A stretch of DNA of 5,892 bases from an uncultured Oscillospiraceae bacterium (GTDB lineage Bacteria; Bacillota; Clostridia; Oscillospirales; Oscillospiraceae). Below the pieces are notes generated by a model. That model saw only the letters and a list, made by a program, of their open reading frames with translations. It did not search any database and was not told the DNA's origin. The stretch is from positions 1 to 5,892 of the forward strand of contig CALWYA010000104.1 in assembly GCA_944385645.1 (NCBI GenBank), written 5' to 3'. This document shows positions 1-5,517 of the stretch, piece after piece. The position numbers were made by a program, and so were the translations under genes. Numbering within the stretch: the stretch's first letter is position 1; each line of letters begins with the position of its first letter.

Positions 1-30
1 GGTACAGGGCGTTTGGTGAGCGCAGCGAGG

Positions 31-59
31 ACTTTTCCGCCGCTGTGCGGCGGAAAAGT
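31..59. repeat. Perfect 13-bp inverted repeat downstream of atpC
   Basis: The arms at 31-43 and 47-59 are exact reverse complements (ACTTTTCCGCCGC and its complement) around a 3-nt loop. It lies 33 nt past the atpC stop and can fold on either strand. It may end or protect the 3' end of the operon message. However, reading leftwards with the operon, no T run follows the stem, so it is not a canonical intrinsic terminator for atpC. For a transcript coming the other way, five T's lie at 67-71, seven bases past the stem. A dispersed palindromic element is an alternative. The remaining bases of 1-91 show no gene. Confidence 0.6.
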
Positions 60-91
60 AACGGCATTTTTGAAGGTTGTCCGGGCCTCTG

Positions 92-508
92 TCACATACC
101 CCGATAGTGCTGCTTGACCTGGAGGCGGTTGAGCGCCCGGGCTAGGTGGGCCTGGGCGGCGTGGTACTCCTGAATGCTGCGCTTCTGGAGCATGGCCTCT
201 TTGGCCGCGTCCGCGTCCCGCTGGGCCCGCTTCAGGTCGATCTCCTCGGGCTTTTCGATGGCGTCGGCCAGGATCAGGGCCCGGCCGCTCTCCACCTTGA
301 CCAGGCCGCCGGAGATGGCGGCCACCTGCGGCTGCGCCTGTTCAGAGACCCGGAACTGGAGCGTGCCGGGGGAGATGACGGCGATCAGATTGCTGTGGCC
401 CGCCTGAATGCCGTACATGCCGTCCGGGGTGGGGATGATCAGGGAGCAGCACTCCCCCTCGTAGAAGGGGTGGTCGGCTGCCAGGATGCGCACGGGAAAG
501 GTGTTCAT
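92..508 (-). CDS. atpC: ATP synthase F1 subunit epsilon
   Basis: Epsilon sits at the foot of gamma, connects it to the c-ring and can inhibit ATP hydrolysis through its C-terminal helices. The 138-residue product is full length. The N-terminal beta sandwich (about 3-87) shows the family pattern PVRILAADHPFYEGE, IPTPDGMYGIQAGHSNLIAVISPG and the second-half motif AISGGLVKVESGRALILAD. The two-helix C-terminal domain (about 89-135) is present and starts with IDLKRA at 90-95, resembling the I/L-D-x-x-R-A motif that binds ATP in Bacillus-type epsilon. ATP-responsive inhibition is therefore possible, but this is inference. The ATG at 508 overlaps the atpD stop (ATGA) and has AAAGGAG 6 nt upstream. 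It is the last gene of the operon in this window. Confidence 0.96.
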   Translation of the reverse strand: MNTFPVRILAADHPFYEGECCSLIIPTPDGMYGIQAGHSNLIAVISPGTLQFRVSEQAQPQVAAISGGLVKVESGRALILADAIEKPEEIDLKRAQRDADAAKEAMLQKRSIQEYHAAQAHLARALNRLQVKQHYRGM

Positions 509-1908
509 GCGCCGCTCCTTTCCAGCTCCTGTGCCTTTTGGATCACATCGTCCAGCGTGCCCACGTTGAAGAAGGCGGCCTCGGGGTACTGGTCCATCTC
601 CCCGTCGATGATGGCGCGGAAGCCCCGCAGGGTCTCCTTCAGGGGGACGTAGACGCCGGGGATATTGGTGAACTTCTCGGCCACGTGGGTGGGCTGGGCC
701 AGGAACCGCTGGATCTTCCGGGCCCGGTTGACGGTCTGCCGGTCCTGGTCGCTGAGCTCGTCCATGCCCAGGATGGCGATGATGTCCTGCAGCTCGCTGT
801 ACTTCTCCAGAATCTCCTGGACGGTGCGGGCGATGCGGTAGTGCTCCTCGCCCACCGTGCCCGGCTCCAGAATGCGGGAGCTGGACTGGAGGGGGTCCAC
901 CGCCGGGTAGATGCCCTGTTCGGCGATCTTGCGGCTGAGCACCGTGGTGGCATCCAGATGGGTGAAGGTGGTGGCGGTGGCCGGGTCGGTCAGGTCGTCG
1001 GCGGGGACGTACACCGCCTGCACCGAGGTCACCGAGCCGTCCTTGGTGGAGGTGATGCGCTCCTGGAGCTCGCCCATCTCGTTGGCCAGGGTGGGCTGAT
1101 AGCCCACGGCGGAGGGCATTCGGCCCAACAGGGTGGACACCTCACTGCCCGCCTGGACAAAGCGGAAGATGTTGTCGATGAACAGCAGCACGTCCTTGTG
1201 CTCCTGATCCCGGAAATACTCGGCCATGGTCAGGCCGGACAGGGCCACCCGCATCCGGACGCCGGGGGACTCGTTCATCTGGCCGAACACCAGAGCGGTC
1301 TTGTCGGACACGCCGCTGCTGTGCATCTCATGCCACAGGTCGTTGCCCTCCCGGCTGCGCTCGCCCACGCCGGTAAAGACGGAGTAGCCGTTGTGCTCCA
1401 TGGCCACATTGTGGATCAGCTCCTGGATCAGCACCGTCTTGCCCACGCCGGCGCCGCCGAACAGGCCGATCTTGCCCCCCTTGGGGTAGGGCTCCAGCAG
1501 ATCAATGACCTTGATGCCTGTCTCCAGGATCTCCACGATGGGCTGCTGCTCCTCGAAGGCGGGGGGCTTGCGGTAGATGCTGTGGCGCTCCGCCGCCTCG
1601 GGCAGGGGATCGCCGCCGTCGATGGGCTCGCCCAGGACGTTGAACATCCGGCCCAGGGTGATCTCGCCCACCGGGACGGTGATGGTACTGCCCGGGGCGC
1701 ACACGCGCATCCCCCGGGCCAGCCCCTCGCTGCCGGAGAGCATGATGCACCGGACGCAGTCGTGGCCCACGTGCTGGGAGACCTCCATGGTCCGGGTCTT
1801 TCCGTCCAGGGTGACGGTCAGGGCCTCCCGGATCTTGGGTAGATAGCCCTCTTCAAAGGTCACGTCCACCACCGGGCCGGAGATCTGCGCGATGGTACCG
1901 TATTTCAT
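505..1908 (-). CDS. atpD: ATP synthase F1 subunit beta (catalytic)
   Basis: Beta carries the catalytic sites that make or split ATP. The 467-residue product is of normal length. It begins with the typical GTIAQISGPVVDVTF barrel strand. Visible active-site elements are Walker A GGAGVGKT at 151-158, the catalytic Glu183 in GERSREGNDLWHEM, the MNESPGVRMR loop (211-220), Walker B LLFID ending at Asp245, and RMPSAVGYQPTLA (263-275). The C-terminal lever motif is present as DELSDQD at 383-389 (usually DELSEED), the element that contacts gamma and epsilon. One mild variant is IFRFVQAGSE, where most homologues have Thr in place of the Val. The ATG at 1908 shares an ATGA with the atpG stop, and GGAAGGG (1926-1920) lies 11 nt upstream. 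The 3' end likewise overlaps atpC by 4 nt. Confidence 0.98.
   Translation of the reverse strand: MKYGTIAQISGPVVDVTFEEGYLPKIREALTVTLDGKTRTMEVSQHVGHDCVRCIMLSGSEGLARGMRVCAPGSTITVPVGEITLGRMFNVLGEPIDGGDPLPEAAERHSIYRKPPAFEEQQPIVEILETGIKVIDLLEPYPKGGKIGLFGGAGVGKTVLIQELIHNVAMEHNGYSVFTGVGERSREGNDLWHEMHSSGVSDKTALVFGQMNESPGVRMRVALSGLTMAEYFRDQEHKDVLLFIDNIFRFVQAGSEVSTLLGRMPSAVGYQPTLANEMGELQERITSTKDGSVTSVQAVYVPADDLTDPATATTFTHLDATTVLSRKIAEQGIYPAVDPLQSSSRILEPGTVGEEHYRIARTVQEILEKYSELQDIIAILGMDELSDQDRQTVNRARKIQRFLAQPTHVAEKFTNIPGVYVPLKETLRGFRAIIDGEMDQYPEAAFFNVGTLDDVIQKAQELERSGA
515..521 (-). promoter_or_regulatory. Ribosome binding site of atpC inside atpD
   Basis: AAAGGAG is read on the minus strand, 6 nt before the atpC ATG at 508 and wholly within the last codons of atpD. 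It supports this start and independent or re-initiating translation of epsilon after beta. Confidence 0.75.
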
Positions 1909-2819
1909 AACTGGTCACACCCTTCCGTGTGTTTTCGCTTCTGGGCTTTGGCGCCCGCCGTGATCTCGGTGATCTCCTGGGTGATGGCGGCCTGACGCAC
2001 CCGGTTGTACTGGAGAGACAGGGAGGAGAGCAGCTCCTCCGCGTTTTGGTTGGCGGCGTCCATGGCCGTCATCCGGGCGTCCTGCTCGCTGCAGAAGCTA
2101 TCGATCAGGGCGCTGTAGATGAAGCCGGTGAGATAGCTGGGCATGATGCCGTTGAGCACAGCCTCCGGCGAGGGGGCGAAGTCAAAGAGCGTGGCCTCTG
2201 AGATCTGCTCCTGGGTGGCGGTGCAGAAATAGGTGCGGTGGAACGGCAGAAGGCGGGTGACCCGGGTGGTCATGCGCAGGCCGTTTTCCAGATCGGTGTA
2301 GATCACATAGATCTTTTGCAGCTCCCCCCGGTCGTACTGGTCCAGCAGCAGGGAGCTGATCTCCCGGGCCCGGGCCAGGGTGGGGTTCTGGGCGGTGTAC
2401 AGGAAGGAGCGCTCGATGGGGATGTTCCGCTGGGCAAAGAACCGCCGGCCGTACTCGCCCACCACGAACAGGCGGGTGTCCGGGTGCTCCTGAAGCAGGC
2501 GGTGGGCCTCCTTGAGCACGTTTTGGTTGTAGGAGCCGGCCAGCCCCTTGTCGGCGGTGATGACCAGACAGCCGAAGGTTCCGTCCAGGTCCACCTCTTT
2601 GTCCGCGGGGTAGAAGTAGGGGCTGTCCACCACCCCGTTGGCCGTGCGGAAGATCCGCTTGATCTCGGTGCGCAGGGCGGCAAAATAGGGCCGGGTGGCC
2701 TCCAGGTCGCTGCGGGCCTTGCGCAGCTTGGTGGAGGCGATGAGATACATGGCGTTGGTGATCTTCTGCGTCTGCCGGACGCTGGCGATCCTGCCCTTGA
2801 TCTCCGCGGTGCTAGCCAT
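1905..2819 (-). CDS. atpG: ATP synthase F1 subunit gamma (central stalk)
   Basis: Gamma is the rotating shaft that links the c-ring to the catalytic head. The 304-residue product has the family's two rotor helices. The N-terminal one (about 4-58) contains IKGRIASVRQTQKITNAMYL and TKLRKA. The C-terminal one (about 245-290) contains MDAANQNAEELL and LQYNRVRQAAITQEITEITAGA, which includes the gamma signature ITQE..E...GA near 279-290. Between them is the Rossmann-like domain starting with CLVITADKGLAGSYNQN (84-100). The length is slightly above the usual 285-290, mainly from a basic 14-residue tail after TAGA. The ATG at 2819 lies 6 nt after the atpA stop. Its likely ribosome site CGGGGTG (2833-2827) overlaps the end of atpA, so it is probably translationally coupled. 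The last four bases overlap the start of atpD. Confidence 0.97.
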   Translation of the reverse strand: MASTAEIKGRIASVRQTQKITNAMYLIASTKLRKARSDLEATRPYFAALRTEIKRIFRTANGVVDSPYFYPADKEVDLDGTFGCLVITADKGLAGSYNQNVLKEAHRLLQEHPDTRLFVVGEYGRRFFAQRNIPIERSFLYTAQNPTLARAREISSLLLDQYDRGELQKIYVIYTDLENGLRMTTRVTRLLPFHRTYFCTATQEQISEATLFDFAPSPEAVLNGIMPSYLTGFIYSALIDSFCSEQDARMTAMDAANQNAEELLSSLSLQYNRVRQAAITQEITEITAGAKAQKRKHTEGCDQL

Positions 2820-2825
2820 GGCCCA

Positions 2826-4601
2826 TCACCCCGCGTTCTGGTCGGACCAGCCGGCCCGGTCGTCGGCCAGGAAGGCCCGGGCCAGGTCCAGGATGGTCTG
2901 GATGTCCTCCTGGGGCAGCTGACCCGTCTCGTCGATCCGCCGACACAGGTCGCCGGCGGCGCCCTCCATGTGCTGGAGATAGCGGGTCCGGAAGCCATCC
3001 ATCTCGGACAGGGGGACGTCCTGCATCACGTGGTTCAGGGCGGCCACCAGCAAGGTGACCTGCTGGTGCTGGCTCATGGGGTGGTACTGGGGCTGCCGCA
3101 GCAGCCGCATGAGCCCCTGGCCATAGGCCAGCTGCTTCTGGGTCACCTCGTCCAGGTCGCTGGAGAACTGGGTGAAGACCTCCATCTCCCGGTACTGGGC
3201 CAGGTCCAGGCGCAGGGCGCCGGCGGCGGTCTTCATCGCCTTGGTCTGGGCGTCGCCTCCCACCCGGGAGACGGACAGGCCCACATTGACGGCGGGCCGC
3301 TGGCCGGAGAAGAACAGATTGCTCTCCAGGAAGATCTGTCCGTCGGTGATGGAGATGATGTTGGTGGGGATATAGGCGGACACGTCCCCCGCCTGGGTCT
3401 CCACGATGGGCAGGGCGGTCATGCTGCCGCCCCCCCGCGCGTCGGACAGGTGGGCCGACCGCTCCAGCAGCCGGGAGTGGAGGTAGAACACGTCGCCCGG
3501 ATAGGCCTCCCGGCCGGGGGACCGCTCCAGCAGCAGGCTCAGGGCCCGGTAGGCGATGGCGTGCTTGGACAGGTCGTCATAGACGATGAGTACGTCCCGG
3601 CCCTTCTCCATGAAATACTCCCCCAAGGCGCAGCCGGCATAGGGGGCGATATACTGCAGGGTGGCCGAGTCGCTGGCCGAGGCGCTGACCACGATGGAGT
3701 AGTCCATGGCCCCGTGGCGCTCCAGCGTCTGAGTCAGCTGGGCTACCGAGCTGGCCTTCTGGCCGATGGCCACATAGATGCACACCACGTCCTTGCCCTT
3801 CTGGTTCAGAATGGTGTCCAGGGCGATGGCCGTCTTGCCGGTCTGCCGGTCGCCGATGATCAGCTCCCGCTGGCCCCGGCCGATGGGGAACATGGCGTCG
3901 ATGGAGAGGATGCCCGTCTCCATGGGGCGGTTCACCGGCTGCCGGTCGATGATGGAGGGGGCGGGGGACTCGATGGGGCGGTAGTCCTCCGCCGGGATGT
4001 CCCCCTTGCCGTCGATGGGGGAGCCCAGGGCGTCCACCACCCGGCCCAGGAAGGCGTCTCCCACGGGGACGCCCGCCGTCCGCCCGGTGCGGTGGACAAT
4101 GCTGCCCTCGGAGATGGCCTCGCCGTCCCCGAAGAGGATGCAGCCGATGCGGTCCCGGCGCAGGTCCTGGACCATGCCCTTGACCCCGGAGGAGAAGGTC
4201 AGGATCTCCCCGTAGGCGGCGTGCTCCAGACCGGAGACGGTGGCGATCTCGTCGCCCACCGTCAGCACTTGCCCGATCTCCTCGGGCAGCACCTGGGGCG
4301 TCCAGTTCTCCACCGTCTCCCGGATCAGGGGGATGACGTCCTCCCGGTCGGAGGGGACGCGGTCCAGCCGCTCCTTGAACTGGCGCATCCGGCCCTCCAC
4401 GCTCCAGTCATAGGTGTCCCCCTGGGCCTGGAGCACAAAGCCCCCGGCCAGCGAGTCGTCCCGGACAAAGCGGAGGGTGAAGGCCGTCTGATATTTTTTG
4501 GAGAGAAAGTCCAGCAGCCGCGCCCGGTTCTCCTCACTGGGGGGCGTGCCCCCGCGGAGGACGGCCTGGGCCGTCTCCGGCGTCTCATTGCGCTCGTTCA
4601 T
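2826..4601 (-). CDS. atpA: ATP synthase F1 subunit alpha with N-terminal delta-like domain (delta-CTD-alpha fusion)
   Basis: Alpha forms the alternating hexamer with beta and carries the non-catalytic nucleotide sites. The product has 591 residues, about 80 more than usual. Residues 85-591 are a normal alpha: N-terminal helix and beta barrel from about 88, Walker A GDRQTGKT at 250-257, LIVYDDLSKHAIAYR around 338-352, GDVSAYIPTNIISITDGQ around 405-422, and the family signature PAVNVGLSVSRVGG at 436-449 with the arginine finger at 446. The extra first part (about 12-80) resembles the C-terminal domain of delta (AtpH): TPPSEENRARLLDFLSKKY at 19-37, a variable strand, then DDSLAGGFVL (48-57) and DTYDWSVEGRMRQFKERL (62-79). 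These match the delta pattern of a Pro/Ser-Glu-Glu helix, D.SL.GGF.L and DGSVRGRL. No other delta gene exists here. The ATG at 4601 has an AAGGGGG 9 nt upstream (4617-4611) and overlaps atpF by 17 nt, leaving no room for the delta N-terminal domain. Alpha assignment is certain; the delta origin of the extension rests on pattern matching by eye. Confidence 0.97.
   Translation of the reverse strand: MNERNETPETAQAVLRGGTPPSEENRARLLDFLSKKYQTAFTLRFVRDDSLAGGFVLQAQGDTYDWSVEGRMRQFKERLDRVPSDREDVIPLIRETVENWTPQVLPEEIGQVLTVGDEIATVSGLEHAAYGEILTFSSGVKGMVQDLRRDRIGCILFGDGEAISEGSIVHRTGRTAGVPVGDAFLGRVVDALGSPIDGKGDIPAEDYRPIESPAPSIIDRQPVNRPMETGILSIDAMFPIGRGQRELIIGDRQTGKTAIALDTILNQKGKDVVCIYVAIGQKASSVAQLTQTLERHGAMDYSIVVSASASDSATLQYIAPYAGCALGEYFMEKGRDVLIVYDDLSKHAIAYRALSLLLERSPGREAYPGDVFYLHSRLLERSAHLSDARGGGSMTALPIVETQAGDVSAYIPTNIISITDGQIFLESNLFFSGQRPAVNVGLSVSRVGGDAQTKAMKTAAGALRLDLAQYREMEVFTQFSSDLDEVTQKQLAYGQGLMRLLRQPQYHPMSQHQQVTLLVAALNHVMQDVPLSEMDGFRTRYLQHMEGAAGDLCRRIDETGQLPQEDIQTILDLARAFLADDRAGWSDQNAG
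4362..4568 (-). other. Delta-CTD-like domain encoded at the 5' end of atpA
   Basis: This is the segment for residues about 12-80 of the fused alpha. It keeps the order of elements of the delta C-terminal domain: a short strand (QAVLRGG), a helix beginning PPSEEN and ending LSKKY, a strand (TAFTLRF), the turn DDSLAGG, a strand (FVLQAQ), then WSVEGRM leading into a charged helix. The most conserved delta residues that survive are the Gly-Gly of SLAGG, the Ser-Val and Gly of SVEG, and the following Arg. DGSVRG has become DWSVEG. The N-terminal six-helix domain of delta (about 105 residues), which normally binds the N termini of alpha, is absent. The domain boundaries are estimates. Confidence 0.8.
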
Positions 4602-5088
4602 CAGAGGACACCCCCTTTTCCGCCAGATTCAGGAACAGCTCATAGGGGTCCCCCTGGGCTGTCAGGACGATTTTTTCGGTGGCGGTCACCGCCAGGTCCG
4701 CCAGCTCCTGGGAGGCGGCGGACAGCATCTTCTCGTGCTCCCGCCGGGCGCTGGCCTGGGCCCGGGGCACGATCTCCCCGGCCTCCCGCTGGGCGGCGTC
4801 GATCTGCTGGGCGCGGAACTGCTCCAGCTCCTTCTGAGCGGCGGCCCGCCGCTGGGCGATCTCGTCCCCCACGGCGTCCAGCCGGGCCTGATACTCCTTC
4901 TGGAGCTGACTGGCCCGCTCCCGGTCCTGCCGGGCCTGCTGGTCCATGGACTGGTAGTACGCCTCCCGCTTTTTCATGAAGTTCTTCACAGGGCGGTAGA
5001 GCAGGAGATACAGCCCGCCGGCCAGAATGGAGAAGTTGAACAGATGGAGCAGGATCTGCTGCCAGTCGATGTTCAGTGGCATATTCAT
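4585..5088 (-). CDS. atpF: ATP synthase Fo subunit b (peripheral stalk)
   Basis: Subunit b anchors the peripheral stalk in the membrane and extends up to F1, holding the alpha/beta head still while the rotor turns. The 167-residue product has one N-terminal membrane helix (about residues 12-31) followed directly by YRPVKNFMKKR, the typical basic boundary of the family. A long, charged, Ala/Gln/Glu/Arg-rich helix then runs to about residue 145, as expected for the dimeric right-handed coiled coil. The length is normal. The ATG at 5088 follows a GGAGG at 5103-5099 that sits directly after the atpE stop, 17 nt away; a second in-frame ATG at 5082 is possible. The 3' end overlaps the start of atpA by 17 nt. 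In ordinary operons atpH (delta), the partner of the C-terminal end of b, comes next; here it is missing as a separate gene, so b probably contacts the delta-like domain fused to alpha. It is not a b-delta fusion of the mycobacterial type, since nothing delta-like follows the helix. Confidence 0.95.
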   Translation of the reverse strand: MNMPLNIDWQQILLHLFNFSILAGGLYLLLYRPVKNFMKKREAYYQSMDQQARQDRERASQLQKEYQARLDAVGDEIAQRRAAAQKELEQFRAQQIDAAQREAGEIVPRAQASARREHEKMLSAASQELADLAVTATEKIVLTAQGDPYELFLNLAEKGVSSDERAQ

Positions 5089-5098
5089 GTGGAAGCCG

Positions 5099-5103
5099 CC
5101 TCC
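5099..5103 (-). promoter_or_regulatory. Ribosome binding site of atpF
   Basis: GGAGG begins two bases after the atpE TAA and lies 10 nt before the ATG at 5088. The spacing is a little long but acceptable, and longer still (16 nt) for the alternative ATG at 5082, so 5088 is preferred. Confidence 0.65.
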
Positions 5104-5105
5104 GG

Positions 5106-5471
5106 TTACAGGACGAAGAGGATCAGAATGACCACCAGCAGGCCATAGATGATGGCCGTCTCGATAAACACCAGACTCAGCATCAGGGTGGTGCGCAGCT
5201 TGCTCTCCACCTCGGGCTGCCGGGAAATGCCCTCCACCGTTTTGCTGCCCACCAGGCCCATGGCGATGGCGCCGGCGCCGGCGGCGACGGCGATGGTCAC
5301 GCACATGGCGATGGCCTTGGAGGAGGTGGTGTCCTCCTCCTGGGTCTCGGACACGCTGGTCTCGGCAGCGGCGGCGGTGTCCTGGGTGGAGGCGGCGTAG
5401 GCGGGCAGGGACAGCGCGGCCATCAGCAGGGCGGCCAGCAGGAAGAGAGAGCATTTCTTGACAGTGTTCAT
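5106..5471 (-). CDS. atpE: ATP synthase Fo subunit c (rotor ring), with N-terminal signal peptide
   Basis: Subunit c is the hairpin protein whose copies form the ion-driven rotor ring. The chosen ATG at 5471 gives 121 residues; a Shine-Dalgarno GGAGGT 8 nt upstream supports it over an in-frame ATG at 5534, which lies inside atpB. The core is standard: helix 1 at about residues 53-80, the polar loop RQPE at 84-87, and helix 2 with the ion-binding Glu104 in FIETAIIYG. The first roughly 50 residues are extra compared with the usual 70-90-residue protein. A Lys-Lys start and hydrophobic stretch end in LPAYA-AS, a good signal peptidase I site after residue 27, followed by an acidic Ser/Thr-rich linker (about 28-52). 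Because the N terminus of c faces outside, a cleaved signal peptide fits the topology. Helix 1 carries A64-x-A66-x-A68-x-A70-x-G72 instead of the usual glycine series. The position of the Na+-coordinating Gln is Met71, so proton coupling is more likely, though Thr105 leaves some doubt. Confidence 0.95.
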   Translation of the reverse strand: MNTVKKCSLFLLAALLMAALSLPAYAASTQDTAAAAETSVSETQEEDTTSSKAIAMCVTIAVAAGAGAIAMGLVGSKTVEGISRQPEVESKLRTTLMLSLVFIETAIIYGLLVVILILFVL

Positions 5472-5479
5472 GATTGTGT

Positions 5480-5485
5480 ACCTCC
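5480..5485 (-). promoter_or_regulatory. Strong ribosome binding site of atpE
   Basis: GGAGGT is read on the minus strand, 8 nt before the ATG at 5471. It is the closest match to the anti-Shine-Dalgarno consensus in the window. This fits the need to make many c subunits per complex. It also settles the start of atpE, excluding the longer reading from 5534. Confidence 0.85.
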
Positions 5486-5517
5486 GTGATATGTGTTTGA
5501 TGAATGGGAGCGGGGAT

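Noticed and set aside
1150..1190. Thr-to-Val change in IFRFVQAGSE of beta as a sign of an inactive enzyme
   Set aside because: All residues known to act in catalysis (Walker A, Glu183, Asp245 and the RMPSAVGYQPTLA loop) are present. The change is conservative in size and not enough to suggest loss of function.
538..1842. A 434-codon open frame on the plus strand, antisense to atpD
   Set aside because: It has the same Gly/His/Leu/Asp-rich composition, no recognisable motif and no ribosome site argument. The minus-strand beta gene explains the region fully.
2303..2998. A 231-codon minus-strand frame across the atpA/atpG junction
   Set aside because: It is a shifted frame of atpA and atpG, rich in Pro, Arg, Ser and Trp, with no family features.
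4585..4620. A free but frameshifted atpH hidden between atpF and atpA
   Set aside because: The genes overlap by 17 nt, so there is no room for the roughly 105-residue delta N-terminal domain. The alpha extension is in frame without a break, so this looks like a fusion and not a damaged gene.
2238..4979. A 913-codon open frame on the plus strand, antisense to atpA and atpG
   Set aside because: It is a by-product of G/C-rich third positions in the real genes. The product is a low-complexity Gly/His/Leu/Val/Gln-rich string with no domain, and it lies opposite highly conserved proteins.
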